Below are positions 41,601-52,483 of a DNA stretch of 64,000 bases, piece by piece. The position numbers were made by a program, and so were the translations under genes. The stretch's first letter is position 1, and every line of letters begins with the position of its first letter. Below the pieces are notes generated by a model. That model saw nothing but the letters and a program-made list of their open reading frames with translations. It was not told the origin of the DNA and did not search any database. Source of the stretch: Aulostomus chinensis (taxonomy: Eukaryota; Chordata; Actinopteri; Syngnathiformes; Aulostomidae); the NCBI GenBank assembly GCA_037954235.1, contig JBBMOA010000004.1:8536099-8600098 (forward strand). Reading direction: 5' to 3'.

Positions 41601-44600
41601 ATTAGTGTGTGTGTGTATATTAGTGTGTGTGTGTATATTAGTGTGTGTGTGTGTGTGTGTATATTAGTGTGTGTGTGTATATTAGTGTGTGTGTGTGTGT
41701 GTATATTAGTGTGTGTGTGTATATTAGTGTGTGTGTGTATATTAGTGTGTGTGTATATTAGTGTGTGTGTGTATATTAGTGTGTGTGTGTATATTAGTGT
41801 GTGTGTGTGTGTGTGTGTGTGTATTAGTGTGTGTGTGTATATTAGTGTGTGTGTGTATATTAGTGTGTGTGTGTATATTAGTGTGTGTGTGTGTGTGTGT
41901 ATATTAGTGTGTGTGTGTATATTAGTGTGTGTGTGTGTGTGTGTATATTAGTGTGTGTGTGTATATTAGTGTGTGTGTGTATATTAGTGTGTGTGTGTGT
42001 GTGTGTATATTAGTGTGTGTGTATATTAGTGTGTGTGTGTGTATATTAGTGTGTGTGTGTGTATATTAGTGTGTGTGTGTGTGTATATTAGTGTGTGTGT
42101 GTATATTAGTGTGTGTGTATATTAGTGTGTGTGTGTGTATATTAGTGTGTGTGTGTGTATATTAGTGTGTGTGTGTATATTAGTGTGTGTGTGTATATTA
42201 GTGTGTGTGTGTATATTAGTGTGTGTGTATATTAGTGTGTGTGTATATTAGTGTGTGTGTGTATATTAGTGTGTGTGTGTATGTTAGTGTGTGTGTGTGT
42301 ATATTAGTGTGTGTGTGTATGTTAGTGTGTGTGTGTGTATATTAGTGTGTGTGTGTGTATGTTAGTGTGTGTGTGTATATTAGTGTGTGTGTGTGTGTGT
42401 ATATTAGTGTGTGTGTGTATATTAGTGTGTGTGTATATTAGTGTGTGTGTATATTAGTGTGTGTGTGTATATTAGTGTGTGTGTGTATATTAGTGTGTGT
42501 GTGTGTGTGTATATTAGTGTGTGTGTGTATATTAGTGTGTGTGTGTGTGTATATTAGTGTGTGTGTGTATGTTAGTGTGTGTGTGTGTATATTAGTGTGT
42601 GTGTGTATGTTAGTGTGTGTGTGTATATTAGTGTGTGTGTGTGTATATTAGTGTGTGTGTGTATATTAGTGTGTGTGTGTATATTAGTGTGTGTGTATAT
42701 TAGTGTGTGTGTGTATATTAGTGTGTGTGTGTATATTAGTGTGTGTGTGTATGTTAGTGTGTGTGTGTGTATATTAGTGTGTGTGTGTGTATGTTAGTGT
42801 GTGTGTGTGTATATTAGTGTGTGTGTGTATGTTAGTGTGTGTGTGTGTATATTAGTGTGTGTGTGTATGTTAGTGTGTGTGTGTGTATGTTAGTGTGTGT
42901 GTGTATGTTGGTGTGTGTGTATATTAGTGTGTGTGTGTGTATATTAGTGTGTGTGTGTGTATATTAGTGTGTGTGTATATTAGTGTGTGTGTGTGTGTAT
43001 ATTAGTGTGTGTGTGTGTATATTAGTGTGTGTGTATATTAGTGTGTGTGTGTATATTAGTGTGTGTGTGTATATTAGTGTGTGTGTGTATGTTAGTGTGT
43101 GTGTGTGTATATTAGTGTGTGTGTGTGTGTGTATATTAGTGTGTGTGTGTGTGTGTGTGTATATTAGTGTGTGTGTGTGTGTATATTAGTGTGTGTGTGT
43201 GTGTATTAGTGTGTGTGTGTGTGTGTGTATATTAGTGTGTGTGTGTGTATATTAGTGTGTGTGTGTGTGTGTATATTAGTGTGTGTGTGTATATTAGTGT
43301 GTGTGTGTGTGTGTATATTAGTGTGTGTGTATATTAGTGTGTGTGTGTGTATATTAGTGTGTGTGTGTGTATATTAGTGTGTGTGTATATTAGTGTGTGT
43401 GTGTATATTAGTGTGTGTGTGTGTATATTAGTGTGTGTGTGTGTATATTAGTGTGTGTGTGTGTGTATATTAGTGTGTGTGTGTATATTAGTGTGTGTGT
43501 GTATATTAGTGTGTGTGTGTATATTAGTGTGTGTGTGTGTATATTAGTGTGTGTGTATATTAGTGTGTGTGTATATTAGTGTGTGTGTGTATATTAGTGT
43601 GTGTGTGTATGTTAGTGTGTGTGTGTGTATATTAGTGTGTGTGTGTATGTTAGTGTGTGTGTGTGTATATTAGTGTGTGTGTGTATGTTAGTGTGTGTGT
43701 GTGTATGTTAGTGTGTGTGTGTATGTTGGTGTGTGTGTATATTAGTGTGTGTGTGTGTGTATATTAGTGTGTGTGTGTGTATATTAGTGTGTGTGTATAT
43801 TAGTGTGTGTGTGTGTATATTAGTGTGTGTGTGTGTATATTAGTGTGTGTGTATATTAGTGTGTGTGTGTATATTAGTGTGTGTGTGTATATTAGTGTGT
43901 GTGTGTGTATATTAGTGTGTGTGTGTATGTTAGTGTGTGTGTGTGTATATTAGTGTGTGTGTGTGTATGTTAGTGTGTGTGTGTATATTAGTGTGTGTGT
44001 GTGTGTATATTAGTGTGTGTGTGTATATTAGTGTGTGTGTGTATATTAGTGTGTGTGTATATTAGTGTGTGTGTGTATATTAGTGTGTGTGTGTGTATAT
44101 TAGTGTGTGTGTGTGTGTATATTAGTGTGTGTGTGTATATTAGTGTGTGTGTGTGTGTATATTAGTGTGTGTGTGTATGTTAGTGTGTGTGTGTGTATAT
44201 TAGTGTGTGTGTGTGTATGTTAGTGTGTGTGTGTATATTAGTGTGTGTGTGTGTGTGTGTATATTAGTGTGTGTGTGTATATTAGTGTGTGTGTGTATAT
44301 TAGTGTGTGTGTATATTAGTGTGTGTGTGTATATTAGTGTGTGTGTGTATATTAGTGTGTGTGTGTATGTTAGTGTGTGTGTGTGTATATTAGTGTGTGT
44401 GTGTATGTTAGTGTGTGTGTGTATATTAGTGTGTGTGTGTATGTTAGTGTGTGTGTGTGTATATTAGTGTGTGTGTGTATGTTAGTGTGTGTGTGTGTAT
44501 GTTAGTGTGTGTGTGTATGTTGGTGTGTGTGTATATTAGTGTGTGTGTGTGTGTATATTAGTGTGTGTGTGTGTATATTAGTGTGTGTGTGTGTGTATAT

Positions 44601-45100
44601 TAGTGTGTGTGTGTGTGTATATTAGTGTGTGTGTATATTAGTGTGTGTGTGTATATTAGTGTGTGTGTGTATATTAGTGTGTGTGTGTGTGTGTATATTA
44701 GTGTGTGTGTGTATGTTAGTGTGTGTGTGTGTATATTAGTGTGTGTGTGTGTATGTTAGTGTGTGTGTGTATATTAGTGTGTGTGTGTATATTAGTGTGT
44801 GTGTGTGTATATTAGTGTGTGTGTATATTAGTGTGTATATTAGTGTGTGTGTATATTAGTGTATGTGTGTATGTTAGTGTGTGTGTGTATGTTAGTGTGT
44901 GTGTGTATGTTAGTGTGTGTGTGTATATTAGTGTGTGTGTATATATTAGTGTGTGTGTGTATGTTAGTGTGTGTGTGTATATTAGTGTGTGTGTATATTA
45001 GTGTGTGTGTATATTAGTGTGTGTATATTAGTGTGTGTGTGTATATTAGTGTGTGTGTGTGTATATTAGTGTGTGTGTATTAGTGTGTGTGTGTATATTA

Positions 45101-45129
<29 letters not shown>
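41555..45129 (+). repeat. GTGTGTGTATATTA array, 3.6 kb
   Basis: Tandem (GT)n tracts of 4-12 repeats are separated by ATATTA, ATGTTA or rarely ATGTTG, with a unit of about 16-24 bp. The ATGTTGGTG variant recurs at about 42907, 43725 and 44519 in a similar context, indicating a higher-order period near 0.8 kb. A Tc1-like element is inserted at its right end. VCVCILVC-type ORFs here are artefacts. Confidence 0.97.
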
Positions 45130-45131
<2 letters not shown>

Positions 45132-46749
45132 CAATGGGGGAAATAAGTATTGAACACATTAACTTTTTTGTCATTACATTTATTTCCAAAGATGCAATTC
45201 ATGTGACATTTCTTCCAGACACTGGTGTGAACTCAAATAATCCACACATGAAAAGAAATCACAACATTCAAATCCATAAAGAATGATTATGTGGAATCAT
45301 GTGCAACAACACAGGAACAAAGTATTGAACACACCATCTGAGACTGGTTTAAGACTTTGTGGAGAAGCCTTTGTTTGCAATGACAGCTTCCAGACGCCTC
45401 TTGTATGTATTAACTACTCGCCAACACTGCTCAGGTGGGATTTTTGCCCATTCCTCCGCACAGATTGTCTTTAAATCTTGAATATTCTTTGGTGCCCTCT
45501 GGTGAACATTTTTCTTTAGTTCTTTCCACAAATGTTCAATCGGATTTAAGTCAGGTGATCGACTGGGCCATTCTAACACATTGATTTTCTTATTTTTAAA
45601 CCATTGGAGAGTCAACTTTGCCATGTGCTTCGGATCGCTGTCCCGTTGAAAGGTCCAGCCTCGTCTCATCTTCATCATCCTGGTGGATGGCAGCAGGTTC
45701 ATCTCAAGAATTTGCTGATAGATGTTTCCATTCATTGCTCCTTCAATTATATGAAGTCTGCCAGTACCAGGAGATGAGAAACAACCCCATGCCGTGATGT
45801 TTCCACCACCAAACTTCACTGTTCCTATAGTGTTATTTGGGGGATGTGCAGTGCCATCTCTCCTCCAAACATGGTGTGTAGTATGACAGCCAAAAAGTTC
45901 AACTTTGGTCTGGTCTGACCAGACAACGTTCTCCCAGTATTCCACAGGCTTATCCAGATGCTGTTTAGCAAACTTTAAACCAGCTTCAACATGCCTTTTT
46001 TTGAGGAATGGAGTCTTGCGGGCTGAGCGTCCATAGAGGCCATGGCGGTGGAGTGCATTGCCTATCGTTTTCTCTGTAACACTTGTACCTGCTGCCTCCA
46101 TGTCTTTCTGGAGCGCTTTCCGGGTGGTCCTTGGCTCTTTGAGAACTCTTCTGACCATCTTTCTGACCCCCTGGTCAGAAATCTTGCGAGGAGCTCCTGT
46201 GCGTGGCCTGTTGATGATAAGGTGATGCTTCTTCCGCTTGCGGATAATAGCCCCAACGGTGCTTGCTGGAATACTCAGATGCTTGGAGATAAGTCTGGAA
46301 CCAGTTCCATTCTGATGCTGAGCAACAATCAGGTTGCGAAGGTCTTGAGAGAGCTCCTTGCTTTTACCCATCATGAGATGTGTCTTGTTTGACCACTTGG
46401 TGAAAAAACAACCTGTTTATAGGGCCATCAATCAGCACTCACCCAGCTGATGTTGGTCTGCACTTATAGGAAGTACAAAGACTAATTACTTTCAGATTTG
46501 AGATGGTACGGTGCCTTTCCTTGCCGAACTATACAGCTTTCCCATGGTGTGTTCAATACTTTGTTCCTGTGTTGTTGCACATGATTCCACATAATCATTC
46601 TTTATGGATTTGAATGTTGTGATTTCTTTTCATGTGTGGATTATTTGAGTTCATACCAGTGTCTGGAAGAAATGTCACATGAATTGCATCTTTGGAAATA
46701 AATGTAATGACAAAAAAGTGAATGCGTTCAATACTTATTTCCCCCATTG
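45132..46749 (-). mobile_element. Complete Tc1-like transposon with 205-bp inverted repeats
   Basis: The element is 1618 bp and starts CAATGGGGGAAATAAGTATT. Left (45132-45336) and right (46545-46749) inverted repeats are each 205 bp and differ at about three positions. It is flanked by TA on both sides (45130-45131, 46750-46751), the Tc1/mariner target duplication. It carries one uninterrupted transposase on the minus strand. It lies at the right end of the GT/TATATTA array, with a short GT tract again beyond it (46756-46785). The near-identity of the two repeats suggests a recent insertion. Confidence 0.95.
45349..46374 (-). CDS. Tc1-family transposase (DD34E), uninterrupted
   Basis: The 341-residue protein catalyses cut-and-paste transposition of its element. 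The N-terminal region (about 1-110) is a pair of helix-turn-helix DNA-binding folds (SQDLRNLIVAQHQNGTGSRL, SIPASTVGAIIRK) with a basic GRPR-like linker (NRPRTGAPRK, about 55-64). The catalytic triad is Asp154 (VVWSDQTKVE), Asp245 (FQRDSDPKH) and Glu280 (SPDLNPIEHLW), with 34 residues between the last two, the DD34E signature. The usual QQDNDPKH box reads QRDSDPKH here. Length is normal for Tc1 transposases and there is no frameshift or internal stop. Start chosen at the first ATG, an adjacent second Met follows. Activity is plausible but not shown by sequence alone. Confidence 0.95.
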   Translation of the reverse strand: MMGKSKELSQDLRNLIVAQHQNGTGSRLISKHLSIPASTVGAIIRKRKKHHLIINRPRTGAPRKISDQGVRKMVRRVLKEPRTTRKALQKDMEAAGTSVTEKTIGNALHRHGLYGRSARKTPFLKKRHVEAGLKFAKQHLDKPVEYWENVVWSDQTKVELFGCHTTHHVWRRDGTAHPPNNTIGTVKFGGGNITAWGCFSSPGTGRLHIIEGAMNGNIYQQILEMNLLPSTRMMKMRRGWTFQRDSDPKHMAKLTLQWFKNKKINVLEWPSRSPDLNPIEHLWKELKKNVHQRAPKNIQDLKTICAEEWAKIPPEQCWRVVNTYKRRLEAVIANKGFSTKS

Positions 46750-46910
46750 TATATGTGTGTATACACGTGTGTGTGTGTGTGTGTGTTCATTTGTATACGT
46801 CTCTCTGTGGAGCTTAGAACCCTGATGATGCGTGTTCCGTGGCATCATCATCTTCATCCTTGTTGAAAAAAATGCAGCTTTTGGCCTCAAACAACTGCAG
46901 TCGTACTTTG

Positions 46911-47168
46911 ACAGGATGATGCTGAACTCTGTCAGGGATGGCGTTGTGATGTCATGGGGTGATGCTGAACTCTGTCAGGGATGGCATTGTGATGTCATGG
47001 GGTGATGCTGAACTCTGTCAGGGATGGCGTTGTGATGTCATGGGGTGATGCTGAACTCTGTCAGGGATGGCATTGTGATGTCATGGGGTGATGCTGAACT
47101 CTGTCAGGGATGGCGTTGTGATGTCATGGGGTGATGCTGAACTCTGTCAGGGATGGCGTTGTGATGAA
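46911..47168 (+). repeat. 43-bp tandem repeat, about 6 copies
   Basis: Units of GGGTGATGCTGAACTCTGTC followed by AGGGATGGCATTGTGATGTC and ATG, with GCATTG/GCGTTG variants. Confidence 0.95.
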
Positions 47169-48975
47169 TCTTTCAAGCTGATGCAGCATCGCGAGAGTTT
47201 AAACTCTCTTTAACATTCACCGACCTTTTTCTCACACGTCAGCTCAGTCCGCTCAGACAGGTTCATATCTCTACGGGGGGGGGGGGCTCTGCTCCACGGC
47301 GCCCCCTGGGGATCGGGTCAAGCATTGATTTGCTCCTCGCTGTCAGACAGATGCTGCTGCTGCTGCTGCTTCTTCTTTGGTGGCCTGCAGCGCTGCTGTT
47401 GGCTCGCTCTTCAAACCGTGGCAGGTCATTTCACCTTGCGGGAGTGTCCCGGCCCACCGGGCTCGTAGTTGGGAGGCAATCATGGTGGAGGGTGTTGGTT
47501 TAAAGACAGAAACGTCAACAGACAGTTAAGTGCAGCTCGTTAGGCCCATTAAGAAGCCTGGAAGTGTGTGTTTGTTTAGCTAATTTGTCTGAATTATTCA
47601 ATTTGTGCGTTTTGGAGACGATGTTTGGACTTCTAATTTATGGAGAACATTTTCCATGAAGAGGAGGAAGACGGAGCTGCAGCTCAGAGAAAATAAACCA
47701 GATGATGGAGGGAAAAAGATGTCGAGCGTGAAGCGCCTGCAAGTGACACATTAAATACCTGGGAGGAAGTCGTTAAGCTCGCTGTGGTGGCGGCGCTGCC
47801 CTGGAGGATGGATGTTTACATCCTCACCTTCACGTCCACTCTTCTTACCACCGTATTTACCATCTCAGCTCGTCCTGGGCTGCTTGTCAAACCCCAACAT
47901 GAAGCGTAAAATGTTAAATTACAGCCTGAAGTTTTGTTCCTGGCCTTTTACTGCGTTACCTAAACTCGTTGGACCATCAGAGCCAAAATAAAACCAAAGG
48001 CTTCATACAGAAGCTCTTTTTTTCTTCAGATGTTGGACACAAACCCAAACTGATCTATTTTTCATCAGAATCTGGCTTGGAGGACGCCGTGATGGCAGAG
48101 AGGACAGCTGAGGACGGGTCCTGTCTCCTGTCTGCGCTCGGCGGAGTCCAGTACTGGTAAAGGATGAGGGCTGCAGGTCCTCCACCCTCACTCCATCTTG
48201 CTCACAACGCTGAAATACTGCAGTTTTGTTCTTTCCTTGTCTGCTGGAACATTTTCTTCCCCTCAGTCTCCAACATCTTTAAACAACACTTTTTATGATC
48301 AGCTGTTCAAGAGGTCTTAAGGAGTCCAACTTTCTACTCAAACTTTCACTTTTTTCTGCAGCAAAACTCTCGACCCTCTGCTGAGCTTCTGCGTCAGTCT
48401 GACTTGATCCAGTCCGAGTATTTGCTCTCAAAAGGTTTTGTGACGAGGCAACGTGGAAGCACGTGAGAGAACAGAGAGCTTTTAGGTATTTTCAAGGTAC
48501 CATTTGAAAAGATTGTGGCATCAGGTGAGCAGTGACGCTTGAATTTTAACTTCACTGTGAAAATATCCAGGAAGCTGTCCCCGGTTGACAAGGTCTTTCA
48601 GAAGAAAGTGGGTGGACAGCATGGAAAGACCCAAAAGATTCCTCTCAGTGACTTCTGCTCCGTCCTCAGCCAACGAACACATGGAAACATGTTGCTTTTC
48701 TATGGACAATCAGCCGTCTGCCTCCACCCTCCGGAGTCCTGGCTCAGTGTGATGGGCAGAAATAAAAAGATGAGCTGAAAATAGATGATGAACACATTTG
48801 GAGGACGAGGGTGAAGACAGAGCAGCAGCAGGAAGACTGTCTCTGCTAAGACTCTTTGTCCCTGAGTTAAAACAGCCTCATCAGAGTTCTGGTTTCATCT
48901 TGGTTACTGACAGTTGGTTGGTCTCAGAAACAGACTAACCAACTAAGTTAAGCGATTTAATCATTTAACTTTATT
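47169..48975. other. Single-copy intergenic, no gene confirmed
   Basis: A 51-codon plus-strand ORF at 47351-47503 starts with a Leu run (MLLLLLLLLWWPAALLLARS), resembling a signal peptide, with a possible donor CAG|GTCATT at about 47424. A poly-G tract lies at 47276-47286. No other coding similarity was seen. Confidence 0.3.
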
Positions 48976-48980
48976 TCTGC

Positions 48981-49320
48981 AGCGGCCCGGTGGAGCAGTG
49001 GTCCTCCCTGTGGCCCCCAGCAAGAAGGTTGTGGGTGGAGCCCCGGCTGCAGCACGGGGTCTTTCTGGGTGAGTCTCCATGTTCTCCCTGTTCCTGCTGG
49101 GTTCTCTCTGGTACTCCAGCTTCCTCCACAGTCCAAAGACATCAAGAGGGACCAGGTTAATCCAGACTCTAAATTGACCATAGGCGTGGCTGGGAGAGCC
49201 AATGGTTGTCTGTCTCTATGTGTTGGCCCTGCCATGGACTGGTGACCTGTCCAGGGGGAGGGCTGCTGGGATAGGCTCCACCCCCACCACCCTCAACAGG
49301 AGAAGAGGGAGAACATGGAG
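48981..49320 (+). mobile_element. Fish SINE-type repeat, copy 1
   Basis: Begins GCGGCCCGGTGGAGCAGTGG (tRNA-like A-box region) and GTGGGTGGAGCCCCGG (B-box-like), then TTCTCCCTGTTCCTGCTGGG, CTCCACAGTCCAAAGACATC, GGTTGTCTGTCTCTATGTGT and TGACCTGTCCAGGG. It ends in GGATGG simple sequence (to about 49460). This is a very common fish repeat layout. A second copy in the same orientation, about 95% identical, lies at 58125-58460. Confidence 0.8.
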
Positions 49321-49460
49321 GGATGGGTGGGTGGGTGGATGATGGATGGATGGATGGGTGATGGAGGGATGGGTGATGGAGGGATGAGTGGATGATGGAT
49401 GGAGGGAGGGATGGATGATGGGGGATGGATGGAGGGAGGGAGGGAGGGATGGATGAGTGA
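49321..49460 (+). repeat. GGATGGATGG simple sequence tail
   Basis: Degenerate GGATG/GGAGG repeat following the SINE copy, as its expanded 3' tail. Confidence 0.9.
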
Positions 49461-51000
49461 TTGTCGTCCGTCCTGACAGTGTGCAGCTGTGAGGTAACTG
49501 GTGCTCAGCGCTGTGACGTCTGCGGGGGAACCCTCGCGCTGGAGCTCTGGACCTGATGAATGAACAAGTGTTTCATGTGGAAATTGTTATTCTAACCACA
49601 TACATAAGTGTTCCAGCACTGTTATGGAAAAGTAATTAGTGCAATTACAGAAGAGGGGGACATGTGTCAGCAGGTCAGGGGTTTCCTTTCCTATAACACC
49701 GACTTTCCTCTGCCGCTGCAGTGACATGGAAACACTCTCCGTGGGTCACCGTGGAAACATATGATAACATACGAGTCATATCAGACATGATGCACTGATG
49801 AATCTGATCCAGACCAAAATGAAACAGTGACAAACATGCAGAATTCCAGGTTTCCTTCTGGAAATAATTGGTCGCAATGTAAATCTGACTGGTTTTGACA
49901 ACAAACGAGGAATTCTGTTGTGTGAAATACTGTCTTCTGCTCTTCCTCACATTTTATACCCTTTACATGAAGCACTTCAAAGTGATGATTTTAGAATAAC
50001 AAGTTTAGATTAATCTAGTTGCACTTGACCACCAGCTGACTCCACTTAGTGCAAGCATCTCCAGGCTGGTTGTTGGTGCAAGCAAAACAAAACAAAACAA
50101 AAATGGTCATTTTCTGACTCAGACAGGCTCCTCAGGGTAGTTGTTAGCATCTCAAGTACAGTTCGTTGTCGCATCCCATGGTCAATCAATATCATGTCAA
50201 AGGCTAATCATTAGCACCCCCGTTTGTAACACTGCTCGGGTCCAAGCTAGTCAGTAGCTTTCCCAGGCTTGTCACTACTAGAGTTTCGAACTGTGAAAAT
50301 GTCAACAATTGCATAAATTGTTATATTGGATCCATGTTTCATGATGACCTTTGAAAACTTCACATGTTGTGCCATCATTAGGTCAAAGTCTTAATTTGTA
50401 CATTACATTATAACTCATTAACTACATTCATTCTATACCTATTTTATAACTCATTCACTCGTTGTTACATTATAATTGTAAAACAAAGATGTAAGGGAGT
50501 GAGTCCAGGTTTGTTGAAGTTCATTATCTCTCAACAGGACATGTGTTTGTGTTTGTTTGGGTCTGTCCTGGCCTCTGATTGGTTTTCCAGACACCTTGGT
50601 CAGGCACATGTGTAGTTCTTAGCTTCATGAGCTGACCTTTGACCCTGCTGGGGTCTAAAAATAAACCCAACAAGCTAAATAAACATCTGTGCTGCAGGTC
50701 CGGATTTGGCACTTTTTTATTGTGAAAATCTGACTCGTGGGAACTGAGAGTAGGAGTTGACAGGAGACGTTACAGATGAAAACAGAGTGATGGTTTGAGT
50801 TCAGCGGGGGGGGGGGGGGGTTCAACTTCAGCTGCTGGTCAGACAGACACACAGTGTAAAACTGTTAGTTTTAGGGGTTTATTAGGAGCGATGGAGCCAC
50901 AGAATTCATCGTTCTCCTCCTTCGGCACTCCAGGACCACCCTTGGAAGGCTGGGACCTTTGAGTCCTGTGATAGGACAGATCAAGTTTGGTGGCATAGAT
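49461..51000. other. Single-copy intergenic, nothing recognised
   Basis: AT-rich sequence without recognised coding similarity. Contains an AAAAC run at 50083-50101 and a poly-G tract at 50807-50820. Confidence 0.4.
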
Positions 51001-51535
51001 GTAGAGGGGTAGATGCAGTTGTAGAGGGGTGGGTGTAGATTTAGAGGAGTAGATACTGTTGTAGAGGGGTATATGCAGTTTTAGAGGGGTAGTTGTTGTT
51101 GTAGAGGGGTAGATGCAGTTTTAGAGGGGTAGTTGAAGTTGTAGAGGGGTGGGTGTAGATTTAGAGGAGTAGATACTGTTGTAGAGGGGTATATGCAGTT
51201 TTAGAGGGGTAGTTGTTGTTGTAGAGGGGTAGATGCAGTTTTAGAGGGGTAGTTGAAGTTGTAGAGGGGTAGCTGCAGTTTTAGAGGGGTAGTTGAAGTT
51301 GTAGAGGGGTAGCTGCAGTTTTAGAGGGGTAGTTGAAGTTGTAGAGGGGTAGATGCAGTTTTAGAGGGGTAGTTGAAGTTGTAGAGGGGTAGATGCAGTT
51401 TTAGAGGGGTAGTTGAATTTGTAGAGGGGTAGATGTAGTTTTAGAGGGGTAGTTGAAGTTGTAGAGGGGTAGATGCAGTTTTAGAGGGGTGGGTGTAGTT
51501 GTAGAGGAGTAAATGCAGTTGTAGAGGCATAGGTG
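51001..51535 (+). repeat. 20/40-bp minisatellite (GTAGAGGGGTAG type)
   Basis: Tandem 20-bp units of GTAGAGGGGTAGATGCAGTT and TTAGAGGGGTAGTTGAAGTT alternate, giving a 40-bp higher period, about 27 units. Confidence 0.95.
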
Positions 51536-51866
51536 TACTTTTGAGGAATCCACTGACTTGATAATTTTCTGAGCCTGGGAAATGACATCATGACCAGCTG
51601 CTAGAAAAGAACGCTGTCTCTCCACGTATGGATGGACCTGACAGATGGTCAATTTAGATGGCATCTTCATGCCTGTTCTGGTCTGTGAGAAGACACTTGC
51701 AGACTACAACTTTCAACTCACACTGTGGACACAAAGTCATGGACTTGCTGCTCTTGCTTAGACAACCCGTGGTGCAGTGGGTTCAGAAGACAATCTGCCT
51801 CCACTCTGGAAGCTTCAGGTTCCCACAAGCAAGAGTCTGAGGTCAGGAAAGGTGTATGAATGGTTT

Positions 51867-51870
<4 letters not shown>

Positions 51871-51909
<39 letters not shown>
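51871..51909 (+). repeat. (GT)n microsatellite
   Basis: Uninterrupted GT dinucleotide run of about 20 units. Confidence 0.97.
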
Positions 51910-51910
<1 letters not shown>

Positions 51911-52133
51911 TTGATAAAAATAATTCAAACCTGTTAAATCCATGCTCCAGTGATGAGAACTGTACTCCTGCTGAAACCAGGACTTATTCTCCTGTTACCA
52001 GGAGCAGATTCTTCCACACCTGAACCTCCACATGTGGCTCCTCTCGGTGTCCACACTTCAGCTTTGATTGCTGTAATTGGCGCTGAGGCCCAGCAGGGCT
52101 CTGGACCCTGGAGAACCAGTAAAAAGCCTCCAC

Positions 52134-52218
52134 TCAGTGAGGCCATTGACCCCTTTGTAACGAGGAGGGAGAAAGGGAAGTGCTCCACTTTAAGGACTCC
52201 TCCCAATTAGCCGCGCAG
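52134..52218 (+). repeat. Direct repeat unit A flanking the 52-57 kb array
   Basis: An 85-bp segment starting TCAGTGAGGCCATTGACCCC and ending near TTAGCCGCGCAG recurs at 57021-57102 inside the array with a 3-bp deletion and a few substitutions. See the finding on array duplication. Confidence 0.9.
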
Positions 52219-52483
52219 CCTGAAGGAAATAAAAGTGACAGGAAACGGAGAAAAGCTGCAGGCCAATGAAAACACGTCACCTCAGGTTCAAATCAGAACC
52301 ATGTGCAGGTGGAGGTTCCACCTACTGTGGGCTGATGGGGGCAGTGGTGGGTAACTAGAATCTGATAGCATGGCAGCCAATGAGCACGTTGAAAGAGTCT
52401 GATTGACGAGCCAAACATCTATCAATCAACCTAAGGGACATAGAAACTTCACAGATTAATATGTCCTGGAAATGAAGACGCGT

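Noticed and set aside
41577..45286. VCVCILVC and SVCVY ORFs
   Set aside because: Translation of the GT/TATATTA array; no unique coding part.
51950..52210. 86-codon ORF starting MMRTVLLLKPGLILLLPGAD as a secreted peptide
   Set aside because: Its C-terminal part overlaps the segment duplicated at 57021-57102, where the frame is not kept. No splice or conservation evidence.
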